Positions 17,703 to 27,337 of a DNA stretch of 64,000 nt are shown here, piece by piece. Position numbers and translations under genes: made by a program. Under the pieces are notes generated by a model. That model had not been told where the DNA came from. It did no database searches and saw nothing but the letters and a program-made list of their open reading frames with translations. Where the stretch lies: contig JAUXOK010000023.1 of the NCBI GenBank assembly GCA_030682255.1, positions 124,001 to 188,000 of the forward strand, in the 5' to 3' direction. This DNA comes from Bacteroidota bacterium (GTDB taxonomy: Bacteria; Bacteroidota; Bacteroidia; NS11-12g; UBA955). How positions within the stretch are numbered: position 1 is the stretch's first letter; each line of letters starts with the position of its first letter.

Positions 17703-17831
17703 ATATCTAAATAAAACACAAAAATAAAGAATTTACCTCAGATTCTTTATTGGGCTTTGTTATGGAATAGCAAAAGCCATTACCTGTTTGATAAAAAATT
17801 AATTAGAAAAAATGACTTTGATCAAGAAATT

Positions 17832-18335
17832 CTAAACTTTTAAGATACAATTAAAATAGGCTCTCAAGGTTTTTTTGCTTTTTTTCTCAGTCAATAATTT
17901 GCTAACAGATGATGGTTGAATATAAACCCAAAAATCTATAATATCATGAATGCTAAGTTTTTCAATATCACTTTTTGATAGTGGAATTTTTGCGTAATAT
18001 TTATGAACATTGCGTCCGCCATACGACAACATTTGGTCTACTTGAACATATTGTTCAGGAAAATCTAAAATACTGCTATCTGAAAGTTTTACTTTACAAC
18101 CTTTGTGATTAGATCTCACATTTGGAGAAATAACTTGAAGTGATAAATAATAAAAAGTATCTGTTTTGATAACTTCTTTAACAAAGGTAATATCCATAAA
18201 TAATGGCGATTCATGTTTAATATTGCCCGTTCTAGAATCTTTCGTTGTTCTTATGTCTTTGCAGCTTTGAGCTGAACTTAGATTAGGCGTAATGCCAATT
18301 AGAAAAATGATAAAAAAAGTTATAATTGCTTTCAT
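17832..18335 (-). CDS. Secreted hypothetical protein
   Basis: A signal peptide (about 1-22, ...LSSAQ) is followed by ~145 residues with beta-rich content and three Cys (CKDIRTT, GCKVKL, FNCILKV). No family was recognised. It has its own gap on both sides (129 and 51 bases) and the same direction as the PKD-domain gene upstream. Confidence 0.6.
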   Translation of the reverse strand: MKAIITFFIIFLIGITPNLSSAQSCKDIRTTKDSRTGNIKHESPLFMDITFVKEVIKTDTFYYLSLQVISPNVRSNHKGCKVKLSDSSILDFPEQYVQVDQMLSYGGRNVHKYYAKIPLSKSDIEKLSIHDIIDFWVYIQPSSVSKLLTEKKSKKTLRAYFNCILKV

Positions 18336-18386
18336 TGTTATAATTATGAGGCAAATATATAATAATTAAAGATTAATCATCAAAAA

Positions 18387-19493
18387 TTAATTTTTGTAAA
18401 ACAAATGATTATATTGAGGTGTTTGAGGATGAATCAATTTCAATACATACAATCCATTTTTAAACATAGAAACATCTATAAAATGATGAATATTTAATTT
18501 TCCAGTACTGATAATTTGCCCCAATATATCTGTGATGATATATTCAGAATGATTAGCATTTGATATATTCAACCAATCTTGTGTAGGATTTGGATAAATT
18601 TTTAAATTAGAAAAACGAGCATCTTGAATAGATAATGTTTCTTCAATGCATTTAATCATCACATCCATGCATGTAGAATCTTTGCAACCCAAACTGTCTG
18701 TAATTAATACACAGGTTTGATTGAGACCAGTATCGGTATATCGAATGGTTTGCGAACTAGTGCCATTAAAATAGCCGCTATCGTTGGTCCACCATAGGAT
18801 GTTTTGAATGCGATGATTGGCTGCAACGGTTAATAGTTTTTCTTTGCATTTGGAAGTTGAATTGGTATCCAACAGCGTAATCCTAAAATCACAAGGTTCT
18901 GGATCTATGATGTCGTCACAATCTATCAAAATGGTGAAATTTGATGTGTCTGCACAACCAATCGAATCTTTGATGATTAAGCGTGCGTCATAACTGCCAT
19001 TGTCTGCATACAAGTGAATATCAAATTTATTGTTAGATGTTTCTCCATCACCAAAATCCCAAGTTAATTCTTTGGTACTTTGACTTACAATCGCATTAAA
19101 TTCTACTTCATTACACTCATAATACAATGTATCGGCAGAGTATATCGCAATATCGCTCAAATCGCAAGGATTATCACATTTAATAATGACATCTTGAAAC
19201 ACAGAATCTGCACAGCCATTTGCATCATACACAATACCAATCAATTGAAAGGTATCGTTTTTTTTATAAAAGTTTTTTGGTTTGCTACAGGTACACGAAT
19301 TGCCATCGCCATAAAACCATTTATAGGATTGTGGTGTACCACCATTTAATGTAAAATTAAACTCTTTGTAACTGCAAGTGCTTTTGTTAATATCCTCCGA
19401 CAAACTTGAAAAGTTTACCAAACATGGTTGAGCCCAAATTTTTGTGCTGAATAAGATTAAAAATAATAGTAGAGTATTGTTTTTTGCCATCAT
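18387..19493 (-). CDS. PKD-domain protein with T9SS type A sorting domain
   Basis: The ATG at 19493 begins MMAKNN, directly before a signal peptide ending IWAQ; the longer frame (from 19511) adds six residues with no signal value. Two to three PKD-type immunoglobulin-like domains are visible, with the YKWFYGDGNSC and LTWDFGDGETS motifs, and Cys pairs are frequent. The C-terminus is a T9SS domain (IYPNPTQDWLNIS..., ITDILGQIIS, GLYVLKLI). It is a surface or released protein; the ligand is unknown. Confidence 0.8.
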   Translation of the reverse strand: MMAKNNTLLLFLILFSTKIWAQPCLVNFSSLSEDINKSTCSYKEFNFTLNGGTPQSYKWFYGDGNSCTCSKPKNFYKKNDTFQLIGIVYDANGCADSVFQDVIIKCDNPCDLSDIAIYSADTLYYECNEVEFNAIVSQSTKELTWDFGDGETSNNKFDIHLYADNGSYDARLIIKDSIGCADTSNFTILIDCDDIIDPEPCDFRITLLDTNSTSKCKEKLLTVAANHRIQNILWWTNDSGYFNGTSSQTIRYTDTGLNQTCVLITDSLGCKDSTCMDVMIKCIEETLSIQDARFSNLKIYPNPTQDWLNISNANHSEYIITDILGQIISTGKLNIHHFIDVSMFKNGLYVLKLIHPQTPQYNHLFYKN

Positions 19494-19533
19494 ATTGATA
19501 TTAAGACACAAATATCTGCCAAAAAGTGGTATG

Positions 19534-20121
19534 TCAAACTATTTTTTTTATTTCTTCTATAAATTTAGCTACTGGAAATCCCATGATGTTGTAATAACAG
19601 CCTTCTATTCTGCGAATGCTAACATAACCTATAAACTCCTGAACACCATAAGCACCGGCTTTGTCTAAGGGCTTATAATGCTCTAAATAATAATTGATTG
19701 TTGCCTCGTTTAATATATTGAAATATACATCGCTTTGATCAAAGAAAACATGTTGAGATTGTGATGTTTTTATACAAACGCCTGTATAAACCGTGTGTTT
19801 TTGCCCAGATAATTGTTGAAGCATTTTTTGAGCTTCTTCAATATCTTGTGGTTTGTTCAATACCTGATTGTTTAACCAAACTACAGTGTCGGCAGTTACC
19901 AAAATTTCAGTTTCTTGGATGGGTAATTGATAAGCTTCTGCTTTTTTTTGTGCCAGAAATAAGGGAATTTCTTCCGCCTGCAAATTAGATGGAAAATCTT
20001 CTTCAACATCAATTTTAATGATTTCTAAATCAAAACCGCTGTATTTTAATATCTGTTGACGCCTAGGGCTTTGAGAAGCCAGTAATATTTTATGTTTAAA
20101 AAAGTAAGGTAAGTTGTTCAT
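19534..20121 (-). CDS. maf: Maf-family nucleotide pyrophosphatase
   Basis: Maf proteins hydrolyse non-canonical or modified nucleoside triphosphates to monophosphates. The N-terminal motif ASQSPRRQQIL is the family signature. The segments VTADTVVWLNNQVLNKP and GAYGVQEF complete the site, with the YYNIMGFP end also typical. The start overlaps the UbiA gene by 4 bases, a pairing found in many Bacteroidota. Confidence 0.93.
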   Translation of the reverse strand: MNNLPYFFKHKILLASQSPRRQQILKYSGFDLEIIKIDVEEDFPSNLQAEEIPLFLAQKKAEAYQLPIQETEILVTADTVVWLNNQVLNKPQDIEEAQKMLQQLSGQKHTVYTGVCIKTSQSQHVFFDQSDVYFNILNEATINYYLEHYKPLDKAGAYGVQEFIGYVSIRRIEGCYYNIMGFPVAKFIEEIKKIV

Positions 20122-20966
20122 GAAAAAATTAGATTTAAAAGTCCCAATACAATGATGCCTTTTAATAAATTACTCGCTTGGTGATAAATTGTTTTCTCTT
20201 TGGATTTGGATAAAAAATTAATGAAATAAAACATCGCTAAAGTTACCACTCCCATGATGATAGCACTAGCATACATGCTAACACCCCATGCAATAAAACT
20301 GTAAATGCCACATAATATTATTACAAAACCACTTAAGAAATAGATGAGAATTTTAGTGGCTTTAATTCCCAAAACCACAGGATAGGTTTTAATGCCGTAA
20401 GCTTTATCGCCTTCCATGTCTTCGATGGTTTTAACCAGTTCTCTGATTAAAGTGATGAGAAATGCAAAACCTATATAACCAGAAAAATTAAAGAAGCCTA
20501 TTTTGGTTTTAAATCCAATAATTAAAATACAGCAAGCTATAACAGCCGAACTGCATATAGCTATAATGATATTGCCCATTAATGGCACACCTTTTAATTG
20601 AACCGCATACAAATAGAGTAAACCAATAATGCATACATTAATCATGGCATATTGTTCGTTTAACAAAAATGAAACCGCTAGTGAAACGATGTTGAGGATG
20701 GCATAAAAAATGTATGCTTCTTTTTGAGACACCATAGTACCAATCAAATTTTTACCAGGTTTATTGATTTTATCAATATCAATGTCTTTAATATCGTTTA
20801 TGATGTATCCAGCAGCGGCTGTTAAAACAGCTGGAAGGATTAAATAAATCATTTGTAGCCAATAGTTTTCAGTTTGCTGGTTTTGGTATTTCAACAAAAC
20901 TACAAGCATCGTGAGTGCCACAATGATAAGATTTAAGGGTCTGATGATGCTGATTTTTTGCTTCAT
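20118..20966 (-). CDS. UbiA-family prenyltransferase, DGGGP synthase type
   Basis: An integral membrane enzyme with about eight helices and both Asp-rich sites: NDIKDIDIDKINKPGKN (near residue 57) and EDMEGDKAYGIKTYPV (near residue 182). NKPGKNL matches the subfamily annotated as geranylgeranylglycerol-phosphate geranylgeranyltransferase, the second prenyl ether step of archaeal-type lipids. A GGGP synthase homologue lies 18 kb away in this window. The actual product in Bacteroidota is not settled, and a prenyltransferase for another acceptor is possible. Confidence 0.85.
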   Translation of the reverse strand: MKQKISIIRPLNLIIVALTMLVVLLKYQNQQTENYWLQMIYLILPAVLTAAAGYIINDIKDIDIDKINKPGKNLIGTMVSQKEAYIFYAILNIVSLAVSFLLNEQYAMINVCIIGLLYLYAVQLKGVPLMGNIIIAICSSAVIACCILIIGFKTKIGFFNFSGYIGFAFLITLIRELVKTIEDMEGDKAYGIKTYPVVLGIKATKILIYFLSGFVIILCGIYSFIAWGVSMYASAIIMGVVTLAMFYFINFLSKSKEKTIYHQASNLLKGIIVLGLLNLIFS

Positions 20967-21001
20967 TGCTTCAATATTCAGAAATAAATTCTAAATTGCC
21001 A

Positions 21002-21646
21002 ATGTTTAAGTACCAACAGATGTTTAAAACTAAATTTAAAATTCCCATTCTCTATCTCCTTTTAATGGTTTTTGGCTATGTATTTCAAATATTATATCCG
21101 CCATTGGTCAATCAATTGGCATTGTATCCCCGCCATATTCATTATGCTTTGGGCATTATCACCACTGTTTTTCTACATGCCAATATCGAACATTTGAGTG
21201 CTAATTTTTTACCATTAGCTGCCTGTCTATTTGGCTTGTTTTATTTTTATGAAGGCATTTCAAAAAGGGTATTATTTTTATCTCATTTACTTACTGGGTT
21301 GTTAATTTGGGTTTTTGCTCGTCCTTCTTTTCATATTGGAGCTAGTGGTTTGGTTTATGCTTTGGTGTTTTTTATTTTAATCAGTGGCATTATTAGAAAC
21401 AACAAACGCTTGATGGTGATAGCATTTATTATTTTAGTTTTTCAAAGTGGATTAATTTGGGGCATAGTGCCACAAAACAATCAAGTGAGTTGGGAAAGCC
21501 ATTTATTGGGAGCTATGGTGGGTGTTGTGCTATCTTTTATATTCAGAAACAAGGGTCCTAAAGATGAAACACATCCACAATGGCAGGATGAGGAAGATGA
21601 TAATAACAATGATGTTTACATAGAGGTGTTAGGTAATAATAAGTAA
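21002..21646 (+). CDS. Rhomboid-family intramembrane serine protease
   Basis: Six hydrophobic helices are visible. The catalytic Ser lies in HIGASGLVYAL (GxSG) near residue 117, and the catalytic His in WESHLLGAMVG in the last helix. HANIEHLSANF supplies the family His-Asn segment of helix 2. The ATG at 21002 is preferred to the TTG at 20966, which would overlap the divergent UbiA start. The C-terminal tail is acidic and cytosolic. Substrate unknown. Confidence 0.88.
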   Translation: MFKYQQMFKTKFKIPILYLLLMVFGYVFQILYPPLVNQLALYPRHIHYALGIITTVFLHANIEHLSANFLPLAACLFGLFYFYEGISKRVLFLSHLLTGLLIWVFARPSFHIGASGLVYALVFFILISGIIRNNKRLMVIAFIILVFQSGLIWGIVPQNNQVSWESHLLGAMVGVVLSFIFRNKGPKDETHPQWQDEEDDNNNDVYIEVLGNNK

Positions 21647-21748
21647 TTATTGATATATATTATATTTTTTAATTTCAACACTTGATATTTAAAATAATTG
21701 TTAGCACTTATTAAATAATATTTTACACTTTTTTTTATATTTTGGAAA

Positions 21749-22501
21749 ATGTACTTTTGTAAAGTGGAATTTGTGAACAAGTATATTGATATAGCAATAA
21801 CGAGAACGGGTTTTATAGATAATTCTCATTGTTTTGTTTATATAGATGATGATATCTTAAACATGTTTTATTATCTCAGTTCGAATGATTGTTTAATTGA
21901 TATGTTAAACTATAATTATGAATTAAAAATTAAAATTAAAATGTCAAATTTCACAAAATATAATGAAACGTTTCAATTTGTACCCAATAAACATTCATTA
22001 TGTTGCAATACTCAGTCAAAATTAATAGAAATAATCAATTGTAATTTATCTGGATTTAAAAGAAATTTATTTTTAGAAAGTAATATATTGTATTTACTTG
22101 TTCAATTAAATAAAACTAATTCAAGTGACTTTTTAGAATGTGAAAAATGCAATTTTCTTAATACCGCTTCTGAAATTGAAAAGATTCAAGAAGCCAAACA
22201 ATATATTCTCGATAATTTAGCCAATAATTTAACCATTCCTATTATTGCATTAACAGTTGGAACCAACCAATGTTACCTTAAAAAAGGTTTTAAAGAAGTG
22301 TTTAAACAAACTATTTTTGAATTTATACAAGAAAATAGGATGGTAAAAGCCAAACATTTATTACTCACAGAAAAATATTCGATTACTGATATTGCCGCTT
22401 CTGTTGGTTATTCTTCTTTAAGTAGTTTTAGTCAGTCATACAAGAATTATTTTGGTATTTCACCGACAAAACAAACTAAACAAACTATTCCTAATTTCTA
22501 A
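21749..22501 (+). CDS. AraC-family transcriptional regulator
   Basis: The C-terminal ~95 residues form the AraC double helix-turn-helix: IPIIALTVGTNQCYLKKGFK (first helix pair) and YSITDIAASVGYSSLSSFSQ (second), then NYFGISPTK. The N-terminal part is not recognised; the helix-spacing is of the PchR/siderophore-regulator kind. It lies 81 bases upstream of a TonB-dependent receptor in the same direction and probably controls it. A TACTTTTG box at 21752-21759 lies just inside the frame, so a GTG at 21764 is a possible later start. Confidence 0.85.
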   Translation: MYFCKVEFVNKYIDIAITRTGFIDNSHCFVYIDDDILNMFYYLSSNDCLIDMLNYNYELKIKIKMSNFTKYNETFQFVPNKHSLCCNTQSKLIEIINCNLSGFKRNLFLESNILYLLVQLNKTNSSDFLECEKCNFLNTASEIEKIQEAKQYILDNLANNLTIPIIALTVGTNQCYLKKGFKEVFKQTIFEFIQENRMVKAKHLLLTEKYSITDIAASVGYSSLSSFSQSYKNYFGISPTKQTKQTIPNF

Positions 22502-22544
22502 AATAGTTTTCCTTGTTTCTAAACATTTTCAAAACCTAAGTACA

Positions 22545-22552
22545 TACTTTTG
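22545..22552 (+). promoter_or_regulatory. -7 promoter element of the TonB-dependent receptor
   Basis: TACTTTTG matches TAnnTTTG and lies 30 nt before the ATG at 22583. No TTG was found at the usual -33 spacing, which fits a promoter that depends on an activator such as the adjacent AraC protein. Confidence 0.45.
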
Positions 22553-22582
22553 CGCCACAATTTATAATTAGTCTAAATAAAA

Positions 22583-24835
22583 ATGAGAACAAAAATTATT
22601 ACCATTAAATTAATCTTTTTCCTTGTGGGAGTAAATGGATTGCATGCACAAATCAAAGATAACAAACTAGATACAATAGCAATTTTGGAATTGGACAATG
22701 TTACTATAGAATATAATAAAAAAGCGCTAGAAAGAAAGCGAGAGGTGGAGGGGAATAGTATATTCTCAGCCAAAAAAAATGATATTGTTAAGGTTAGTAA
22801 TTTAGATGCAAACCTAGTGAATAACAATCCAAGACAAATATTTTCAAGAGTAGCGGGAGTTAGTATTTGGGAAAATGATGGATCGGGTACACAAGTTTCT
22901 GTTGGTGTAAGGGGATTAAATCCTAACAGAAGTTGGGAATTCAATACCCGTCAAAATGGTTATGATATTTCGAGTGACGTGTTTGGGTATCCCGAGGCAT
23001 ACTATAATCCACCGATGGAAGCTGTAGAAAAGATTGAAATTATTAGAGGTGGAGCATCTTTGCAATTTGGTTCACAGTTTGGAGGTTTATTAAATTATGT
23101 TTTAAAAAAAGAAAAAAACAACAAACCATTGACGTTTGAATCGCAAAATACGTTGGGTAGTTATGGAATGTTCAGTTCATACAATGCACTAAGTGGCAAT
23201 ACAAAAAAGTGGAATTATTCTTTATATAATCATTTCAGAAAAGGTGATGGTTGGAGACAAAATGGTCAATATGAAGTTAGAAATACTTATGGATTTTTAC
23301 AGTATAAATTCAACGAAAAAACAAATATTTCTGCTGAGTATACCAATATGGATTATAAAATTCAACAATCGGGTGGTTTAACGGATGCTCAATATGCCGA
23401 AAGTAGTCGCCAATCATTTAGACAACGAAATTGGTTTAGTACCCCTTGGCAAGTTGCCAATTTGGATTTTAATACTATAATAAGCAAAAATTTATCTTTT
23501 AATGTTAAAGTATTTGGTTTATTGGGCGAGAGAAATAGTATTGGATTTTTGGCAACTCCTAATATAATGGATACTATAAACCTCGCTATTAATAGCTATA
23601 ATCACCGACAAGTTGACCGCGATTTTTATAAGAATATTGGTTCTGAAATAAGAGGATTATACGCCTATTCTTTATTTAATCATAAAAGCAATTTAGCATT
23701 TGGTGCTAGGGTTTATAAAGCAAATACAACGAGAAAACAAAGAGGGAGAGGCGATACTGGGTTTGAATATAATACCAATATTTTATCCAATAAGTATCAA
23801 ACAGAGCTCGATTTTACTACCAATAATTTTGCATTATTTGCTGAAAATCTATTTAAGTTAAGTAAAAAGTTGAGTATTACCCCTGGATTGCGTTACGAAA
23901 GCATTAGTTCAAGTATAAGCGGCCTTTTAAATACAGTTTCAGGGGTAGAAATCAATGCGGTTCCTAATATCAATAAAAGAAACTATATCCTAGCAGGAAT
24001 AGGCATAGAATATCAATTAAAACAATCTAATTTTTATGCAAATATCTCACAAGCTTATCGACCAATTTTATTTTCAGATATAACTCCACCAGCTACAACA
24101 GATGTAATAGATGAAAACTTAAAAGATGCCAATGGTATTACTTCAGATATAGGCTACAGGGGAATTATTAAAGATTATCTTAGCTTCGATGTGAGTGCAT
24201 TTTACATTCAATACAACAATAGGATAGGAACAATTAGACAATTTGTAGATAATGACCCATCAAAAGCAACCTATCAATTCAGGACTAATTTGGGTGAATC
24301 TGTCAATCAAGGTTTTGAAGCATTCATTGAATTAAATCTTTTTAAAGCACTAAAATTGAATAAAAAATATGGAAACTTTAGTATTTTTGGGTCACTTGCT
24401 TTTATTAATGCCGAATATAAAGAATTTAAAACTACCTCTATTTCAGGTACTGCCCCTAACATAACCATTACTGAGAATAATTTAAAAAACAAAAAAGTAG
24501 AGTATGCACCTAATCAAATTCATAATATTGGATTAACATTCTCTTTAAAAGAGCTTTCAGTAACAATGCAAACCCGTATTTCAAGCGAAGTATACACCGA
24601 TGCTACCAACACTGTTGAACCAAATAGTACAGGTACAATTGGCATAATTGATGGGTATCAAATATATGATTTAAGCATGACTTACGGATTTTTAAAGAAT
24701 TATAACATACGTTTTAGCGTCAATAATTTATTAGACACCAAGTTTGCAACCCGAAGAGCAGGTGGTTATCCAGGTCCGGGTATTTTGCCAGGAGAGGGTC
24801 GAATTGTTAACCTTGGGTTTGGAATTAAATTGTAA
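22583..24835 (+). CDS. TonB-dependent outer-membrane receptor (FecA-like)
   Basis: The 750-residue protein has a signal peptide (about 1-22), then a plug domain with PRQIFSRVAGVSIWEND, VSVGVRGLNPNRS and IEIIRGGASLQFGSQFGG, then a 22-strand barrel. The C-terminal strand is IVNLGFGIKL. It moves iron complexes or similar ligands across the outer membrane using TonB energy. No N-terminal carboxypeptidase-like or anti-sigma signalling domain is present. The AraC regulator just upstream supports a siderophore or ferric-citrate role; this is inferred. Confidence 0.92.
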   Translation: MRTKIITIKLIFFLVGVNGLHAQIKDNKLDTIAILELDNVTIEYNKKALERKREVEGNSIFSAKKNDIVKVSNLDANLVNNNPRQIFSRVAGVSIWENDGSGTQVSVGVRGLNPNRSWEFNTRQNGYDISSDVFGYPEAYYNPPMEAVEKIEIIRGGASLQFGSQFGGLLNYVLKKEKNNKPLTFESQNTLGSYGMFSSYNALSGNTKKWNYSLYNHFRKGDGWRQNGQYEVRNTYGFLQYKFNEKTNISAEYTNMDYKIQQSGGLTDAQYAESSRQSFRQRNWFSTPWQVANLDFNTIISKNLSFNVKVFGLLGERNSIGFLATPNIMDTINLAINSYNHRQVDRDFYKNIGSEIRGLYAYSLFNHKSNLAFGARVYKANTTRKQRGRGDTGFEYNTNILSNKYQTELDFTTNNFALFAENLFKLSKKLSITPGLRYESISSSISGLLNTVSGVEINAVPNINKRNYILAGIGIEYQLKQSNFYANISQAYRPILFSDITPPATTDVIDENLKDANGITSDIGYRGIIKDYLSFDVSAFYIQYNNRIGTIRQFVDNDPSKATYQFRTNLGESVNQGFEAFIELNLFKALKLNKKYGNFSIFGSLAFINAEYKEFKTTSISGTAPNITITENNLKNKKVEYAPNQIHNIGLTFSLKELSVTMQTRISSEVYTDATNTVEPNSTGTIGIIDGYQIYDLSMTYGFLKNYNIRFSVNNLLDTKFATRRAGGYPGPGILPGEGRIVNLGFGIKL

Positions 24836-24874
24836 TTAATCTATAAATCAAAATGGCATTAATTCTTTAGCAAT

Positions 24875-25120
24875 TCATTTGATCAAAACATTTGTTGAAT
24901 ATAATTTCAGATGTGATTTTTTTATTGTAGCATAACTATAGAATGAACTTAAAAGTATATTGTTTGTTGTGTCATTGATACTTCTTTCACAACAGGTCTG
25001 CAATAATTTTTTTCCATCGAATAATGTAATTACTACTGAATCTAAATGATTTATTAAGAAGAATGTTGGATCTCTCTGAGCTGGAAGTATAAAGCCTTCA
25101 TCAAGTATCCGAATTTTAAT
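24875..25120 (-). pseudogene. Possible gene remnant in the 24836-25157 gap
   Basis: The 322-base gap between the receptor and the phosphatase holds one open minus-strand frame of 81 codons without any ATG, GTG or TTG start. It reads protein-like (for example GFILPAQRDPTFF, VVITLFDGKKLLQ) and stops at 24875. It may be the end of a decayed gene. I do not recognise a family, and chance openness in AT-rich DNA cannot be excluded. Confidence 0.2.
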
Positions 25121-25157
25121 TTATTACTGATGCATTGATGAAATTCAAACAATCAAT

Positions 25158-25793
25158 TTAATCCAAAAGATGTTCCGTTTGATTGTGTTCTATCACATCA
25201 AAATGCGAACCATTGAACTCTAAAACATATAAACACAAATTGCTGTGTCCCCATTTCTCCATTTCCTGAAGGGGTGTGTTGGTGAGTAAACATAAAAAAC
25301 TCCGCATTGCCCTGCCATGCATACATATCAAAATGTTTTTTTCATCGGTTTGTTCCATGATTTTTGCTAAACCAATTTTCTGTCTTTTAAACATTTCAAT
25401 GGGCGTTTCGCCATCAGCAACTGCAATGTCCAGTTCTCCGTTTTGCCATTGTTTAACGATGCTTTCAAAATGCGCTACTCTTTCGGGGGTTTGCTCTACG
25501 CCTTCCATTATGCCCCAATTGATTTCATTCAGTTCAGACATTGACTTGTGAGGATATTTTTCAATAAAAGATGCCACAGACTGATGGGTGCGTTTGAGCA
25601 AGGAAGTGTATACACAATCGAAGGTTATATGCTGATACATGTTATAAAATTGTTCAGCTTGTTGTTTGCCAGTTTCATTCAAATTGCTGTCTATACCACT
25701 GCCTTGTATGATGCCTTTTTTGTTAAAATCGGTTTGACCATGTCTGATTAAGTAAATGGTTTTATTTATCTTTGCGCTATCTATGGAATCCAT
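25158..25793 (-). CDS. Histidine phosphatase (phosphoglycerate-mutase superfamily)
   Basis: The N-terminal LIRHGQTDFN motif holds the phosphorylated His, and the second His lies in ILICMHGRAMR. The acidic motif NEINWGIMEG completes the site. Length is about 212 from the ATG at 25793 (MDSIDSAK). An ATG at 25820 is also possible: it sits on a CATG palindrome shared with the start of the opposite gene. The substrate is unknown; family members act on sugar phosphates, nucleotides or alpha-ribazole phosphate. It is divergent from the menaquinone pair. Confidence 0.88.
   Translation of the reverse strand: MDSIDSAKINKTIYLIRHGQTDFNKKGIIQGSGIDSNLNETGKQQAEQFYNMYQHITFDCVYTSLLKRTHQSVASFIEKYPHKSMSELNEINWGIMEGVEQTPERVAHFESIVKQWQNGELDIAVADGETPIEMFKRQKIGLAKIMEQTDEKNILICMHGRAMRSFLCLLTNTPLQEMEKWGHSNLCLYVLEFNGSHFDVIEHNQTEHLLD
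25767..25774 (+). promoter_or_regulatory. -7 promoter element of the menaquinone gene pair
   Basis: TATCTTTG matches TAnnTTTG and lies 44 nt upstream of the ATG at 25819. It sits inside the 5' end of the opposite phosphatase gene, so the two units overlap in their control regions. Confidence 0.45.
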
Positions 25794-25818
25794 TTTTTTT
25801 GAGCCCACAAATATACGC

Positions 25819-26217
25819 ATGGAATGGTTAAATGAGTATTGCAAAAATACCATGTGCGAGTTTATGGGATTAGAGTTTATCGAATTGGGCTTGGATTACT
25901 TAAAAGCCAAAATGCCCGTGAATCAAAATACCGTTCAACCGCTTAGGATGTTGAATGGAGGAGCTAGTTTAGCAATGGCTGAATGTGTAGGAAGTATGGC
26001 TGCCAATTTGGTTTTTGATAGAAATAAATATGTGGCTTTGGGGCTAGATTTGAATGGCAATCATCTCAGACCCGTTATGGAAGGCGAGTGGGTTTATGCC
26101 ATTGCAAAACCTATTCATATTGGCAACACCACCCAAGTTTGGGAAATAAAAATTGAAACAAGTGAGGGTAAATTGGCGCACATCAGCCGACTGACCATGG
26201 CAGTTAAAAACCGATAA
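25819..26217 (+). CDS. Hotdog-fold thioesterase (DHNA-CoA / PaaI type)
   Basis: A single hotdog domain of 132 residues. LNGGASLAMAECVGSMAANL is the conserved helix with the active-site Glu of the EntH/PaaI/MenI group. The start at 25819 (MEWLNEY) is chosen because it lies after the -7 box and gives the family length. It ends 3 bases before isochorismate synthase, so its likely substrate is 1,4-dihydroxy-2-naphthoyl-CoA in menaquinone synthesis. That role comes from context. Confidence 0.82.
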   Translation: MEWLNEYCKNTMCEFMGLEFIELGLDYLKAKMPVNQNTVQPLRMLNGGASLAMAECVGSMAANLVFDRNKYVALGLDLNGNHLRPVMEGEWVYAIAKPIHIGNTTQVWEIKIETSEGKLAHISRLTMAVKNR

Positions 26218-26220
26218 GGC

Positions 26221-27189
26221 ATGTCTTTTAATATTTCTGTAATATGGCGTATGCCAAATGAAACGCAAGTTTTTGGTTTGGAAGAAGGAGAGGGCACTGA
26301 CGCTTTTATCTATGCACCTTTTTTATCAGAGTTACATACCTATTTACTGAAAGGGAAAGTACAAGCTTTACAAGAACATTCCATTCATGCTTTTTTTTCG
26401 GATTGGAAATTAGCAAACTCTCAAAATGAGGTTTCAAGTGATGATGATGTTTATTTAAAGAATGTTGAAAAAGCAAAATCGGCTATAATAAACCATGAAT
26501 TTAAAAAAGTTGTTATAGCTAGAAAGCGTTTTTTGAGTGGAACCTTTGACTATGAAAAAGTGTTTCACGCATTATTAAAAAACTATCCTGAAGCTTTTGT
26601 TTATGCCATATATATCCAAGGGGACAATTGTATGATGGGAGCATCTCCCGAACAGTTTTTACAGAAAAAAGATGCTTTTTTATATACAGAAGCTTTAGGT
26701 GGCACCTTGGTAGATGGTCAGTTTTCTGAAAAGGAAATCAAAGAACATCAACACATCAGAAGTTTTATATCCGATCAACTCACTAATTTAAATTTTGACT
26801 TCACCATCGAGCCCTATGCAATTAAAAAAGCTGGATCCCTTTCTCATTTACAAAGTAAAATTAAGGCAAAAGCCAAAGATGGCAAGTCGCATCATCAATT
26901 GATCAAAGCATTGCATCCAACACCGGCTATTTGTGGTTTGCCCAAAGAAGAATCGATGGATTTTATTCTAAAAAACGAAGATTTTGAACGGGAATATTAT
27001 GGTGGTTATTTAGGGCCTGTTTTTTCAAATAGCAATTTCAGTTGGTTTGTAAACCTAAGAAGCGGTAAATTATTTAAGAATGGTGTTTTGCTTTATGCTG
27101 GAGCAGGCATCAACGAAATGTCGATTGCCAAAGATGAATTGTTAGAAACCAATCGAAAAATGGGTGTTTTAGAAAGTTGTTTGAGTTAA
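26221..27189 (+). CDS. menF: Isochorismate synthase
   Basis: A chorismate-binding enzyme that converts chorismate to isochorismate, the entry step of menaquinone synthesis. Core motifs are present: VIARKRFLSG, GASPEQFL, TEALGGTL, the PTPAICGLPKEES loop and YYGGYLGPV, with LYAGAGI near the end. The protein is short (322) because the N-terminal half of longer anthranilate/isochorismate synthases is reduced, as usual in Bacteroidota. No other men genes are nearby. Confidence 0.9.
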   Translation: MSFNISVIWRMPNETQVFGLEEGEGTDAFIYAPFLSELHTYLLKGKVQALQEHSIHAFFSDWKLANSQNEVSSDDDVYLKNVEKAKSAIINHEFKKVVIARKRFLSGTFDYEKVFHALLKNYPEAFVYAIYIQGDNCMMGASPEQFLQKKDAFLYTEALGGTLVDGQFSEKEIKEHQHIRSFISDQLTNLNFDFTIEPYAIKKAGSLSHLQSKIKAKAKDGKSHHQLIKALHPTPAICGLPKEESMDFILKNEDFEREYYGGYLGPVFSNSNFSWFVNLRSGKLFKNGVLLYAGAGINEMSIAKDELLETNRKMGVLESCLS

Positions 27190-27219
27190 TTTTTCTAAAT
27201 TAATACTCCAAAAAACACC

Positions 27220-27316
27220 TCACCCAAACAAATACTCAAAAGCTTCTTCTATTTTACCAATTTGAATGATTTTTATTTTGGCGTTTTTGGTGTCTATACC
27301 TTTGTTGTATTTGGAG
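27220..27316. repeat. 97 bp direct repeat, copy 1 (extra radA 3' end)
   Basis: This segment is identical, base for base, to 28069-28165, the last 32 codons and stop of radA. It lies 849 bases away on the same strand. It encodes a stray RadA tail (SKYNKGIDTKN... to EYLFG-stop, minus strand) fused to an unrelated short upstream reading. Copy 1 lies after the 227-residue gene, copy 2 inside radA. Confidence 0.95.
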
Positions 27317-27337
27317 CTTAACCATTTCCAATAAAAC

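Noticed and set aside
17703-17831. Hairpin-like GGCTTT...AAAGCC in the gap before the 167-residue secreted protein
   Set aside because: The pairing has mismatches and no T tract in the right place, so no terminator is called.
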